A DNA stretch of 24,771 nt from Batkoa obscura (GCA_030770535.1 JASVEC010000255.1:1-24771); one strand, 5' to 3'. Counted from the first letter of the stretch, positions 1-10,057 are shown. Numbers and translations are program-made. Notes: a model not told the origin generated them from the sequence alone.

Positions 1-27
1 TTTAAAAGTATGATTGATGAGCCATTC

Positions 28-3000
28 TTAACTGTCTTTGATAGCTATTAAAAATTTTGTTAACTTTTCTTCACGCTTTCCTTCTTTTTCGTTATTTTTA
101 AATTTACTATACTCAACTGTAAGGTTATCAATCAACTCTAAAATATCTTTTCTTTTGATAGAAGACGGTATCAATCCACTCCATGCGTCATCATCATGGT
201 GATTTAAAGTAATATTTTCATATTTTTCTGGGTTACTTAAAAAACAGCCTTACATATTCCAAAAGGTATACTCCACAATCATAAAAGTTTTTTTGCAATG
301 GTACTTTTGGTATAACTTCTTTTTTGAATAACCATGGGAGCACTGTATCTAGCTCATAATTCAATCTATCTTTTGCTTGTCTTGCTATGTACTCCCTAAG
401 TATTTTTTTTGCTTCTAACTGTTTACCACCTAATGAGTCAAAAACTGCTAACCATGGAGGGCTTATTTTTTCGATTTCCTCGTTCTTTCTTCTTCTTTTT
501 TAATATTGTGAGTTTTTTAGTATATCCTCTATTTTGTTGTATTTCTTTCTCTCAAACTTCTCAATGTCTTTTACGGTTTCAAATGCTACTTTCTTCAGTG
601 GATGCTCTCTCTCTAAAGCTATTATATCTCATTGATAAGTGTATCTAAGTCATTTTCCAATTTATTAAGACAGTCAGCCTGCTTTACTATTAAATTCTCA
701 GCTAAATTGTCTTCATTACTACTCTCATCACCAGAAACGCTTTGCGCTTCATTTAAAGCCTCCTGAAGCCTATCTCTTAGTTTCGATTTCTCGTCTATAA
801 AGTTGTTAGATGAATCTAGTATCTTATCCTCAATTTTGCTCTCTTCATCATAGTTAAAATAGGGAAACTCACCTGAGTCGGAAGATAATATGTTGTCATT
901 TGGGTCTATTGATTCAACTTTGCTTTCGCTTTCCGAATTGAGCGCACCGTTAGAGGATGATTCAAGCTTTCTAATAGCTTCTGAGTCACGAGACTTTTGA
1001 AATATATTACTCTTTTCTTCTATAATAATTTCTAAATTATTGCTATGATCATTTTTTTGAATTCTAAATGCTTTACTAAAATCACTTTCTTTTGATTTGT
1101 TTAAAATATCAAGAGATGAATTTGACTCAACTTTTTTGGTTCCAATATCACTATGCTTATTACTGTCTAGTTGTGCTAATATCGATCGGATATATGATCC
1201 ACCAGGGGGTTTTAAATTCGAAGAGAGTCTTGGTATAAATCCATCCTTCGTTTCAGAATTTGTCGCCTGGATGTCAATTTCTTTTCTATTAATAAGCTCA
1301 TGGTACTCTTCAAATCGATCAAGCCCCCCAATAATTACAATATACCAATGGAAATTTTCATTAATTGGTATAAATAGATATTTACTTTTAAAAAAGTCAA
1401 TTTTTCTCCCCATTTTTTAACACTGTTAAATGCTTCATCTGGATTGTTTGGGAATAACGATAACTTTCCATATAAGAATGAAGATAAACTATGAACATGG
1501 TCTTTCAAATCGGGGCGGTACTTTTCAAATTGATTTAAAATATATCTTAAATAAAACTCAATAACATTATCATTTAGAAATGTATTTGGTCTTAATAGTC
1601 GTTGATCTTCTGTATAGATACTGACTTGATTATGCCCTTTAAATGGATACACAAAATGTAACTTGTTTTTAGGTTTCTTTTTATCAGTATTTACAATTGG
1701 GTCTGGATCTAAATCTACAATATCGTTACATTGATTTCTTCGAAGGCCATAGCTCCGTGTAATACTGGAAAAGGTTGTATTCATCTTATCTTTTAAAAAC
1801 GGTCCACTATTTTGTAGTATTTTATCGGTTGTTGGAAGTTCATCATCTGATTTACTGTTATTTTTCCTAGAAAGGTAATCATCGTTTGGCTCAGAGGACT
1901 TGATTCTTTGCTTAATTCAGGATACTTATGACTCGTAGATTTGCTAATACCAGGATTGAGGATATTTTTAATTGCCTCACTAATATCACTATAATTTCTT
2001 AGTTTATTAATACCATAGTTCTCAATAGATACTCCGAAATTTAAAACGACTTTTTCGATGCCCTTTAAAAAACTCATCATATCTTTATAACTAGAAAAAA
2101 TCAATCCAACGTTTATTTTATCTAATAATGAATACTAAATTTATTATATTTTTAGTTATAAAAAAATATTTACTTTCATCTTTAATCTTAATAATGTTCT
2201 CTGTATAACAGATTTTAATCACCAAATCCCCTTCAATAGCCATAAAATTTACCTCTGTCAACTCCCTCTTAGGCTCATTATTAAGTGATTCGTTTTCAAA
2301 ACTAACTACTTTTAAGATCGGAAGCACCATATTTTCTTTCAGAACTAAAACTGAATACATTATCCAATGATTTTTGCTATCGATCTCCGTTCTATGGCTC
2401 TCATTAGAAATAATTACACCTTTAAGTTTATGTTCAGTATTATCAGGTTTGGTAGAATCGAAAGGTTCAGTTATCTTTTGATAGATTTTATTCAAATCTA
2501 TAGCTGAGTCTGGCCCTAGTATTTCTTTGTTATATTCTTGTTTATTGGTATAGATTTTGTTTTGATTTATTAATGAAGGTTTTGTTTTTGGTTTAGCAGC
2601 ATTTACATAATGAGAATTAGCATCCTTTAAACCATTTAATATTAATATATTCAATGAAAAATATTGATTACTCTATTACGCATTTGTGAACTACTGCTGA
2701 ATTTACTAGGAGATACATGTGATCTTCCACTAAACTTTGCTCTGAGCTTTCCTATTTTGTTGTAAAATATTTGAGCATACTTCAAATTTTATTTTAACAC
2801 ATCTTACCCTCAGGAGATTTAGAAAGGCTCTTTGAGTTATTAAATTCTTTAAGTAATTTGTTGTAATCTTCCAAATTACTATTCTGCTACTGCTTTCGTT
2901 TATAGATAGCTTTTAAATGGTTAGATAAGCACTTCTAATTATTTTATTGAGATTTTACCTCTGGGATTGGCTTTGATGAAACTTCAGTTCCTAGTGGGTT

Positions 3001-3757
3001 AGTACCCCTTATCAATCCACTAATATTGGTTGAGTATCCATTTCTATGGTGAGATGTATTTGCTCTTTTTAAATGTCCCATTTGTTTCTGAGGGGCCTAA
3101 AAACATAAATTAGAAAATATTATAGAAATTAATGTTTTTTATATCAACAATTCAAAACCAATTCAAAATATTTAATCATATAAACTTGTAATTGACCAAA
3201 TATATAATCAATTTTATTATTTCCAGCTAAAATTCGAATTAGTAATAATTTATGTAATTAGCACTTACCCTTGAGCAAGTAGGCATATCAATTGGATTTC
3301 CTCTTGGTTTGTTATTTACAACTACTTTTGAAACCGGTAGATTTGTAAAACCTCTCATTGGGTTAAATTTGGGCGTATTCTTGATTTTTTCAATAGCACT
3401 AACTGCTTTATCTTCATTTAGATTTACATCAGAAAGCCTTCTTTTCCCTCTTAAATGACTCCCAGTAATATCCTGTCTTTGAAACTTTAAATATTATCCT
3501 TCATATTTATAAAATCAGTTACTCTTCTAATAAAGATTCTTGAAACAAAATTTCATTCTTTATTTCATTTCCAACATGTGTAGAATTGGATTCTTGCATA
3601 CGTGAATTATTATTATTTAATCTTCCTGACCTTGACCTAGGACTCTTTTTATTAAAATATATTAAAATTCCACGATAAAGCATAAAATATTTTTTAAACT
3701 TACATTTAACAATTGAATATCTTCCTCTTCGTCACTTATTGGAAAAATTCCACTCAT
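28..3757 (-). pseudogene. Ulp2/SENP6-SENP7-type SUMO protease (C48), frame-broken
   Basis: A cysteine protease that would remove SUMO from proteins. Start: ATG at 3757 opens an 18-codon acidic exon (3704-3757) ending at GTAAGT; exon 2 begins at 3644; another intron is 3097-3268, with GTAAGT, a TACTAAT-like branch point and TTTTAG. The catalytic half is clear: FLNDNVIEFYLRYIL (ORF 1335-1784), KYLFIPINENFHWYIVII with His at 1348-1350, VFDSLGG with Asp at 437-439, Gln at 293-295, and DCGVYLLEYV with Cys at 275-277. An acidic, Ser-rich loop of roughly 280 residues separates the His from the Asp part; such a split catalytic domain is typical of Ulp2 and SENP6/7. Reading needs frame changes near 3495, 1915, 1415, 630 and 247, an in-frame TAA near 512, and probably others near 2650 and 2110, some of which could be unrecognised introns. 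Neighbouring large genes read without breaks, so decay is more likely than sequence error. Identity is firm, functional state uncertain. Confidence 0.72.
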
Positions 3758-4076
3758 TTAGGTAAAAATAAGTTTTACTTTTTTTATAAAAATCATTCAT
3801 TTTGCAAAAAAAACTAACCAATTATTTTCTAATTACCTATTTGTTTTGGTAAATTAATAATTTAAGGTTAATCTGCCGAAGTTCTTACAAGCTTATTTGG
3901 TATATGAGCTTGATATGCTTAGTGTATTTATAGGGGGTGCAAATAGTGACTGTGATATACAAAAATAGTAGAGAGTAATAAAAACTAGGATCGTGGTCAC
4001 TTCATACCGACTATCTATTTACTTTAACTAGATAGAATGCAGTATTAAAAAACGCTTCATCTATACTCAAAAGATA

Positions 4077-4174
4077 TGAGTGTTTTTTTGACTTCAGTAT
4101 TTTTTCCATTTTTTAAGCACTATTTAAGCAGAAAATTTGTTAGTAGAATTCTTAAATACAAAAATGCATCCTCA
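4077..4174 (+). mobile_element. TA-flanked MITE, copy A
   Basis: 98 bp element flanked by TA on both sides (4075-4076 and 4175-4176). It starts TGAGTGTTTTTTTGACTTC and ends GCATCCTCA, imperfect terminal inverted repeats. It carries the family core: TTTTTCC, then AAGCACTATTTAAGC, then a GGAAAA-like block replaced here by AGAAAA. There is no coding capacity. The TA target duplication suggests mobilisation by a Tc1/mariner-like transposase; none is seen in this window. Confidence 0.7.
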
Positions 4175-4387
4175 TATATAAAAAAAGTTAATAAAATTAA
4201 CTAAATGTTTTGAAGTTGAAATAAATTAATTATAGTTAACATTATTTTTGGTAATTTATAAAAAAAATTAAATATTGATATATGTGTAGTTCAACTACAA
4301 AACAGTAAATATAAAATATTAAAATATATGAATGTCTAATATAAGTTTTTATTGACGAATTTTTAGTTAAAAATAGCTGTAGATATC

Positions 4388-4948
4388 TTATTTTTTGTTA
4401 AAGAATCGAGTGGTAGTAAAAGTACGATTGTGTTCTAACCAAAAATCATAACGTACAAATTTCTCATTTTTGATAAAAAACTGGATGTTGACATTGTCTT
4501 TGATTACATTCCACTGTTCAACTTTCCCATACAACTCATCCATACCATGGCCTGTGAATATTGCGTTATTAGTAATAAGCAATGATGGATCAATCAATGG
4601 AAAAGCGGGTGTTTTAAAGCGAAAATATTTAGCATCTTTGTTTCCTAATTCTACAACCTTATTACTAACACCTTCACTAGTGACATTGCCAAAATCAAAG
4701 GATGAACTCATCAATATTCCTCCATCATAAGCACCATCAATACGAATCTTTTTATCCTTATAAGAATGATAAAACATTCCAGCGGATACATGGCTCATGC
4801 TGATATTATTCCATTTGTGCTGCATAAAGTTGGCGGAAAAATTTACGTTAAGCTTGGGAGGTAATGGCTGATTAAAGTCGCCATCATAAACTTCTTTGGA
4901 GCAATAGATGCCGCTAGCTAATAAGATAATTATGTTAAAAATTTTCAT
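4388..4948 (-). CDS. small secreted protein, unrecognised family
   Basis: Intact 186-residue single-exon protein. The first ~16 residues (MKIFNIIILLASGIYC) form a signal peptide, so the product should enter the secretory pathway. The mature part is hydrophilic with four N-glycosylation sequons (NFS, NIS, NVT, NRT) and almost no cysteine. Recognisable stretches are KKIRIDGAYDGGILMSSSF, FPLIDPSLL, GHGMDELYGKVEQW and FVRYDFWLEHNRTF. A decayed paralogue lies about 2 kb away at 6797-7294 and keeps VTSEGVSN-, FPLID- and IFTGYGKDEL-like segments, so this is a locally duplicated family. The paralogue's frame runs on past the point where this gene stops (after RFFNKK), so this copy may have a shortened C-terminus. 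I do not recognise a function; a secreted or cell-surface role is the only inference the sequence supports. Confidence 0.75.
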   Translation of the reverse strand: MKIFNIIILLASGIYCSKEVYDGDFNQPLPPKLNVNFSANFMQHKWNNISMSHVSAGMFYHSYKDKKIRIDGAYDGGILMSSSFDFGNVTSEGVSNKVVELGNKDAKYFRFKTPAFPLIDPSLLITNNAIFTGHGMDELYGKVEQWNVIKDNVNIQFFIKNEKFVRYDFWLEHNRTFTTTRFFNKK

Positions 4949-5344
4949 ATATATTGGAATTTTTTAATCAGTATATTCAAAAAAAAACCTTTATATACCT
5001 ATTTGATATAATATGCACTGTTTATTGACGTACAGTAACAAGCCTTGGTATTAAATCTGGTTTAACCATTTATTCTTTAAAACTTAACAAACTATTATTC
5101 TTTAAAATCAAATAAGTCACCTATTCTTTTTTATCATCCTTAGTCCTAAGGGCGGATTTCATTTTAAAATAATGCTTATAAGTATCCTTTTCTTTTTGAC
5201 ATTTGTTTACTTTGAGTCTGAATTTAAAGATCTGTTAGCTAAATTTTTAAAGAAAAACATACATTATTTTAATAAATAGCCTTTTATGCTTTTTTCTAAA
5301 AAAAATACTTCAAAAGTAAAGCCCTCTAAGAGATTTATTAATAA
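4949..5344. other. non-coding stretch upstream of the secreted-protein gene
   Basis: No convincing gene. It should hold the promoter of the minus-strand secreted-protein gene that starts at 4948. A short direct repeat of TATTCTTTAAAA occurs twice near 5073-5108. Runs of A and T dominate. Confidence 0.4.
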
Positions 5345-5491
5345 CTCATAATCAGAGAGGAAAAGGTAATAGGAAGAAAACAAAAGCCAAGGAGAGTTGT
5401 TTATTCTTTAATAACTGAAAAAGTGCGAAAAGGTTACCGTTATATATTTAAAGCTAATGGTGACTTTTTAATAAAAAGCACAAAAAACTAA
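5345..5491 (+). other. short basic open frame, possible coding relic
   Basis: A 48-codon frame bounded by stops with no ATG at its left end. It is unusually rich in Lys and Arg for this AT-rich background and includes EKVIGRKQKPRRVVY and EKVRKGYRYIFKANGDF. The composition looks more like a former exon than random AT-rich sequence. No family recognised and no convincing splice sites. It lies alone between decayed and element-derived sequence. Confidence 0.25.
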
Positions 5492-5877
5492 GCGAAAAGT
5501 ATTAGCTATATGTTAATTTATTCTTTTTAAATATAAGTAACTTACACACTATATGAGTCTTAACTCTTAATAAGATTGAACTAAAAGACAAAATAACCTC
5601 ACATAAAAATTTATACATTAAGTTAGCAATAGTTGAATATGAAAATATTAATTTTGTATCATAAATATAATGATGACTCATTTTTACAGTAACAAATAGT
5701 TAATATAAGTATTACATTATATTCACTTATTTAATGTAGTAGCTTCTAAAGCTATCCATTTTCAAATTAGCGTATCCATGTCATATAAATAAGAGATAAA
5801 AAAGGCAATACATTTACTATATTAAATCAACCTTACAAAAAAGGGAAATTACTATACAAGGATAGAGCATTAACATT
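5492..5877. other. non-coding AT-rich stretch
   Basis: No gene, repeat or RNA signal recognised between the basic frame and MITE copy B. Confidence 0.4.
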
Positions 5878-5974
5878 TGGGGATGTTTTTCGGCTTCATC
5901 ACTTTTTCCATCTTTTAAGCGCTATTTGAGTGGAAAGTTTGTTAGTAAAATTTTGAAAAGAAAAAATACATCCG
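5878..5974 (+). mobile_element. TA-flanked MITE, copy B
   Basis: 97 bp copy starting TGGGGATGTTTTTC and ending ATACATCCG, followed by TA. It holds the inner inverted repeat CACTTTTTCCA against TGGAAAGTTTG around AAGCGCTATTTGAG. The left flank is TT rather than TA, probably a later substitution. The 62-codon minus-strand open frame across this copy is incidental. Confidence 0.65.
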
Positions 5975-6250
5975 TATCTATTAAAACTGATGTTAGCTTT
6001 CTTGAGAAAGCACTTAAATCAACGCTATAACCTCGAGTTTTTATTATATCTATAAAATTGTTATAATATAAATAAAATATAAAGCAATATGAAATTTTTT
6101 GACTAATCATAGTTTGCCCGTATTTGCAAAATATGGTTATAAGTCCAATACCAGGGAGCTCCTGTATTTAAAAAATTGGTTGTTATATCAATAATAAGCG
6201 TTTAAACTAAAGTATTGATTAGTTCAAACTACAAATTATTGAAAAAGAAA

Positions 6251-6350
6251 AGGAGTATTTTTTTTAATTTCATTATTTTTTCCATTTTTTAAGCGCTATT
6301 TAAGCGGAAAGATTGTTAGTGAAATTCTTAAACACAAAAATACATCCCCA
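6251..6350 (+). mobile_element. TA-flanked MITE, copy C (flanks decayed)
   Basis: About 100 bp with the full family core (TTTTTTCC, AAGCGCTATTTAAGCGG, GTTAGT, ACACAAAAATACATCCCCA). The left end has drifted to AGGAGTATTTT and both TA flanks are lost, so this is an old insertion. Confidence 0.6.
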
Positions 6351-6796
6351 AAAGCTAGTCTATTTTATAACTATTATATTAGAAATCTATACATTTTTAA
6401 AGGATTTAATGACTTAATGGTTTATTAGTCTATATAAAGTAACATTTGTAATATTGAGTTGACAATTAACAAGTAAAACCGTAACTAGGAAGAGTATGTA
6501 AATAAAAATCCTCTTGTATGATACTTTAAAAATGTATATAGATTTTAATAAAGCTCTTCAAGTATCTTCAAGTATCTTCAAGTATCTTAAAGTCAAAATA
6601 TAGCAAAAACTTCAACATTATTATTTTCACTAATCAATCTGAAAAGTCAGTAATAAGTGATGCTTTTTTTGAGAATAATGAAATTTTAAATTTTAAAATG
6701 CGTACTGTCCTTTTAAAAATGTATAAACCATAAACAAAGATAGTGTATAGCTCAATTATAAAATAGATGACCTGATGTGTTAAAATAAATTGACAT
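6351..6796. other. non-coding stretch with a 10-bp tandem repeat
   Basis: No gene seen. It contains the short tandem repeat at 6555-6593 and otherwise AT-rich sequence without recognisable signals. Confidence 0.4.
6555..6593. repeat. 10-bp tandem repeat, four units
   Basis: TCTTCAAGTA is repeated three times perfectly, followed by a fourth unit with one change (TCTTAAAGT). Confidence 0.85.
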
Positions 6797-7294
6797 TTAG
6801 CTACTAGTTTTCTTAACTTTTACTGTATCTAAAGACGATTTAAGGTTGCAATATTTAATATTAAAGAATTGGGCAGTACCATAAACATGGTTGTATTCTA
6901 GCTAAAAATCATAGTGTAGAAAGTTTTTATCTTTAATAAATTTCTAGATATTAATGTCGTTCTTAACTATATTTCATTGCTCAATTTTTCTTTATAACTC
7001 ATCTTTACCATAGCCTGTAAATATCGCATTAATATCTAACAATAGATCAATCAATGGAAATGTTAGTATTGGAATTGATAATATAGCCCTTTTTTTCCAT
7101 AATTTTGCGATTTGATTACTAACTCCTTCACTAGTAGCATTAGTAAATTCAAATAACAAACTGATTAATGCTCTTCCTTTATTAGCATCGTCAACCCGAA
7201 TTTTCTTATTTTCATATGACAAATATGATCTTAAAAAAAGTCTAATATTCAAAAAAATTAGCGCAGTCAAATTCAGCATATAGAAATAAGACAA
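6797..7294 (-). pseudogene. decayed paralogue of the 4388-4948 secreted protein
   Basis: The minus strand reads through segments that match the intact gene in the same order: SYENKKIRVDDA against SYKDKKIRIDGA, ATSEGVSNQ against VTSEGVSNK, TFPLIDLLL against AFPLIDPSL, NAIFTGYGKDEL against NAIFTGHGMDEL, then IEQ-stop-NIVK against VEQWNVIK, and HYDF-stop-LEYN against RYDFWLEHN. The first ~70 residues and the signal peptide are unrecognisable. At least three in-frame stops interrupt the 3' half (two sit where the intact gene has TGG, one where it has CAG). The remaining frame continues about 20 codons beyond the intact gene's stop. It is a duplicated, decayed copy of unknown function. Confidence 0.75.
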
Positions 7295-7304
7295 TAAAAA
7301 TTGT

Positions 7305-7930
7305 AATTAATAGTAGATATTTCTTGATACCTTTTCTACTTCTTGAATTACATCGATCCTCGTGTTGTCAAAAATTATCCATGATTTACATATGCTTTCG
7401 TTTTTATTAAAGATAACAACTAATTCTATAACGAATATAGCAAAATTAACACCTTTATGTATTTCATTAGACAAATCTTAATGCAGTATGTTATCTGGGA
7501 ATATTGCAGTTATTAATGTCTGGTTTTATCCCTTATAGCTAGAAAGACTGTAGTGTTATATTTTCTAAATGATAATTAAAACCTGATTCATGAATACATA
7601 TGCACTTTTGTTGGTAGTAGAAAAGCCATTGACGAAGTGAGCTGTGCATTCCGCTCTTCTAGATGTTGCTAGTACTTCATTTATTTTATTTAAAACAACT
7701 TGAGCTTTAAAATATTACTTTTGATAAATTCAGCGCACTGTTTATTAAATTCTTTACCAAATCAACATTCATTGAACTACATAGTATTTCCTGTATTTGC
7801 TTCATAGCGCATTTATTGTCTTCTTCATAACTCTTTTCAATCTCAAAAATTATGTGATCTATCATACCAAAGCTATTTCTATGTTTATTCTGTTCCACTT
7901 ACAAACCTCTTTTGGCCCTGTAATTTCTGT
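7305..7930 (-). pseudogene. unrecognised minus-strand coding relic
   Basis: Three consecutive blocks of protein-like sequence in changing frames. The first, 7707-7898, includes IDHIIFEIEKSYEEDNK and FGMID; the second, about 7568-7700, includes KINEVLATSRRAECTAHF; the third, 7302-7475, includes NESICKSWIIFDN and VIQEVEKVSRNI. Amino-acid composition and run lengths exceed what AT-rich noise gives. No family recognised. It lies next to the decayed secreted-protein paralogue and may be another decayed gene of the same cluster. Splicing could explain some of the frame changes, but no good donor/acceptor pairs were found. Confidence 0.4.
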
Positions 7931-8066
7931 GCTATATTTTGATTCATTATACTATAGTTGTTTTATACAAATGTATCGTCACTATCCTAAACTACTATTA
8001 CTTCTATTATTTTAAGGCCCTTTGTCTCCTTTATTTCTTAAGCAATATAGTGGTTTATTATGCTAG

Positions 8067-8186
8067 CTTCATGGTACTACTCAAGAAAAAATAATTTCAA
8101 AAGAAATTGAAGAAGTAGAAACAACAATGTCTCAAGATGATGACGAAGTGGTTATACAAAATGATTTAGCATGCTATACTATATAG
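8067..8186 (+). other. short acidic frame, possible exon relic
   Basis: A 39-codon frame ending in TAG at 8184-8186, without a start at its left edge. It reads EKIISKEIEEVETTMSQ and then DDDEVVIQND, an acidic composition not expected by chance here. It overlaps by 8 nt, in convergent orientation, the relic on the minus strand that ends at 8179. Unrecognised. Confidence 0.3.
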
Positions 8187-8640
8187 GTATTTCATTCTCA
8201 TTCTCCACTCTCGCTATCCCAAACCCTGAAATTTCTTCCAACTTCTTTCCACCATAAGTCATATTTATAAAATTTCCCGGACTTTCCATAACTGTTTTAT
8301 AGTTACAGTTGTTTCATAAATCAATTGTTGCCCCTTTTTCTTTTCCAGCATAAATTATATTGTTAATTACTTCTGCATCTGAAATGATTGCCTTATAATT
8401 ACATTTATTGTGTAATGACCTGACTACTTTTTTTGGACCCCTTCCTCCTTTAATAACAACATCTGCTATCTGATTGTATCAATAAATAAAAAGTTTGTTG
8501 AGTATTTTATGCTCATATCATGGTCTTCCATTAGCATTAGTAAATGTTTTTGATTTCACTACCTACTTCAATATACATTTAAGAGCTTTTAGTACAACAC
8601 TGTATTCTAATCAAAATTAGAAAATAGTTTGAAAGTCAGA
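8179..8640 (-). pseudogene. minus-strand coding relic interrupted mainly by TGA
   Basis: One frame stays protein-like for about 150 codons: F-stop-LEYSVVLKALKC, TFTNANGRP-stop-YEH, LNKLFIY-stop-YNQIADVV, IKGGRGPKKVVRSLHNKC, NYKAIISDAEVINN, GATIDL-stop-NNCNYKTV, MTYGGKKLEEISGFGI, ending IPI-TAG at 8179. The C-terminal part holds two related units containing NCNYK or KCNYK. In this frame TGA occurs four times and TGG not at all, and tryptophan would fit at each; one TAG and an upstream TAA also occur. The F-stop-LEYS block resembles FWLEHN and F-stop-LEYN of the local secreted-protein family, so this may be a third, fused or divergent member. Function unknown. Confidence 0.45.
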
Positions 8641-8710
8641 AAGATGTAAATTTAAAACTAAAAAATAGAGTTCTAACTTCAAAGCTAAAAAATATCATAC
8701 TTTCAACATA

Positions 8711-8811
8711 TGGGGATGTATTTTTGTATTTAAGAATTTTACTAATAATTTTTCCACTCAAATAGCGCTTAAAAGATGGAAAAAGTAATGAAGCCAAAAA
8801 AAACACTCCCA
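8711..8811 (-). mobile_element. TA-flanked MITE, copy D (best preserved)
   Basis: 101 bp with intact TA on both sides (8709-8710 and 8812-8813). It starts TGGGGATGTATTTTTG and ends AAACACTCCCA; the inverted complement of the end is TGGGAGTGTTT. The inner inverted repeat TTTTTCCA/TGGAAAAA brackets AATAGCGCTTAAA. This is the best reference copy in the window; orientation is opposite to copies A-C. Confidence 0.75.
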
Positions 8812-8872
8812 TACCACGGTCATCTTAGTAAAACAATAAAAATAAAAATAAATCTTTATTAAATAATACATA

Positions 8873-8940
8873 TGAGGATTTTTTTTGATTTTATTATTTT
8901 TCAAGTACTATTTGAATTATAAAATTTTAAATAGAAAAAT
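8873..8940 (+). mobile_element. decayed MITE fragment, copy E
   Basis: Starts TA-TGAGGATTTTTTTTG and keeps a TTTTTCAAGTACTATTTGAA core, then loses similarity before the right terminal repeat. A truncated or heavily mutated member of the same family. Confidence 0.45.
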
Positions 8941-9189
8941 AAATAAAATGATATACAATAAGCATTTTAGTAATTTAAAAGACAAAGCAGTAGTTAAATT
9001 AATGTTTTTTAAATATATGTTAAATAATTTTTAAAATGCAGCAAAAAAGCAAATTTATCTAATATATGTGCTTAGTACATAGAAAAAAACTAGAAAATAA
9101 AACAAAGGTAAAAAAGGATTTAATAATAAAATTTATATGAATTACATAAGTTTTATATTAATACTGTGAAATACCGCTTTTTCAGCTCT

Positions 9190-10057
9190 ATGTGGAATCT
9201 GGTGCTCAGGGTTTGGAGTCAAGAACAGCTATTGCTGGGTTGACTACACTATAAGTCGAAAGGTCTTATTTTATGTGACTAAGATAGACTTGGGTTATGA
9301 AGAATAGCATGTAATAGGCTACGGACTATGTAAGACAAATAGAATAGACAATACTAACATAAAACCTACGTAAAATACTATTAAGAAAACTTGGTGGCTT
9401 TATTAAATGTTCGAGATATCAGGGAATAATTCAGTTAAAAGCCTTGAACTACTATACCCTGTAAACTCTTTTATACTCTGAAAAATATAAATATCAAAAT
9501 GAGAAGATAATATTCTTTGGGATGGAGCTAGAAATTCTCATAGCAAATCAAACTAAGAACGTGGAACTGATTTTCTCCGAACTCGAGAACACAACAGCTT
9601 AGGCGATTGTTATGCTATAATTAACCATGGAACTGAAAAAGCGATATTTCACATCTATGATTGATTATAACATAACAGTCACTTAAGTTGTTGTGTTCTC
9701 GAGTTTAGGCACAATCAACCCCAAGATTTTATTTTGATTTGCTATGAAAATTCCTCCCATGTGATTCCGAAGGACATTATCTTCCCGTTTTGATATCCAT
9801 ACTTATTGGAGTATAAAAGAGATTTTAGAACATAGCAACCCAAGGCTTTTTGGATTTTTCCCTGATATTGTATCTTTATTGAGGCCACTAAGTCTTTCTG
9901 ATAGTATTTTACATAAATTTTACAGTAATATTGTCTATTCTATCTGCCTTACATAATCTACAGTATATTACGTGCTATTCTTCATAATTCAAGTCTATCT
10001 TGGCCATATAAACTGAGACCTTCTTGACTCCAACTACTGAGTGCCAGATTTCACACT
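9190..10057. mobile_element. foldback element: long inverted repeat of ~440/390 bp arms
   Basis: The left arm (about 9190-9628) is repeated in inverted orientation in the right arm (about 9665-10057), with a ~35 bp spacer. Outer ends: GTGGAATCTGG at left against the complement of CCAGATTTCAC at right. Shared landmarks include TTGGAGTCAAGAA, AAGATAGACTTG, ATGAAGAATAGCA, AGAATAGACAATA, TCATAGCAAATCAAA and ACTCGAGAACACAAC. The left arm carries about 30 extra bases near 9230. Arms differ mainly by transitions, so the element is not recent. No long open frame exists inside. It resembles a non-autonomous foldback DNA element; a transcript would form a long double-stranded hairpin. No clear target duplication was found. 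Confidence 0.75.

Noticed and set aside
409-648. Plus-strand 79-codon frame
   Set aside because: It lies antisense to the Asp-containing catalytic segment of the SUMO protease and has Phe-rich antisense composition.
622-1413. Treating the open frames 622-1413, 1335-1784, 1793-2104 and 2118-2654 as separate genes
   Set aside because: Their translations join into one SUMO-protease sequence with catalytic motifs in the correct order, so they are pieces of one gene.
28-3757. Origin of the C48 protease from a mobile or virus-like element
   Set aside because: The long loop between His and Asp, the DCGVYLLEYV motif and the spliced N-terminus match cellular Ulp2/SENP6-7; no other element genes are nearby.
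3910-4020. Possible tRNA or structured RNA
   Set aside because: No T-loop or acceptor stem could be assembled; no tRNA-like GGTTCGAATCC block occurs in the window.
5922-6110. 62-codon minus-strand frame
   Set aside because: Its C-terminal part is antisense to MITE copy B and the rest has no protein-like features.
7797-8015. 72-codon plus-strand frame
   Set aside because: Hydrophobic antisense shadow of the minus-strand relic; ends in a low-complexity Leu run.
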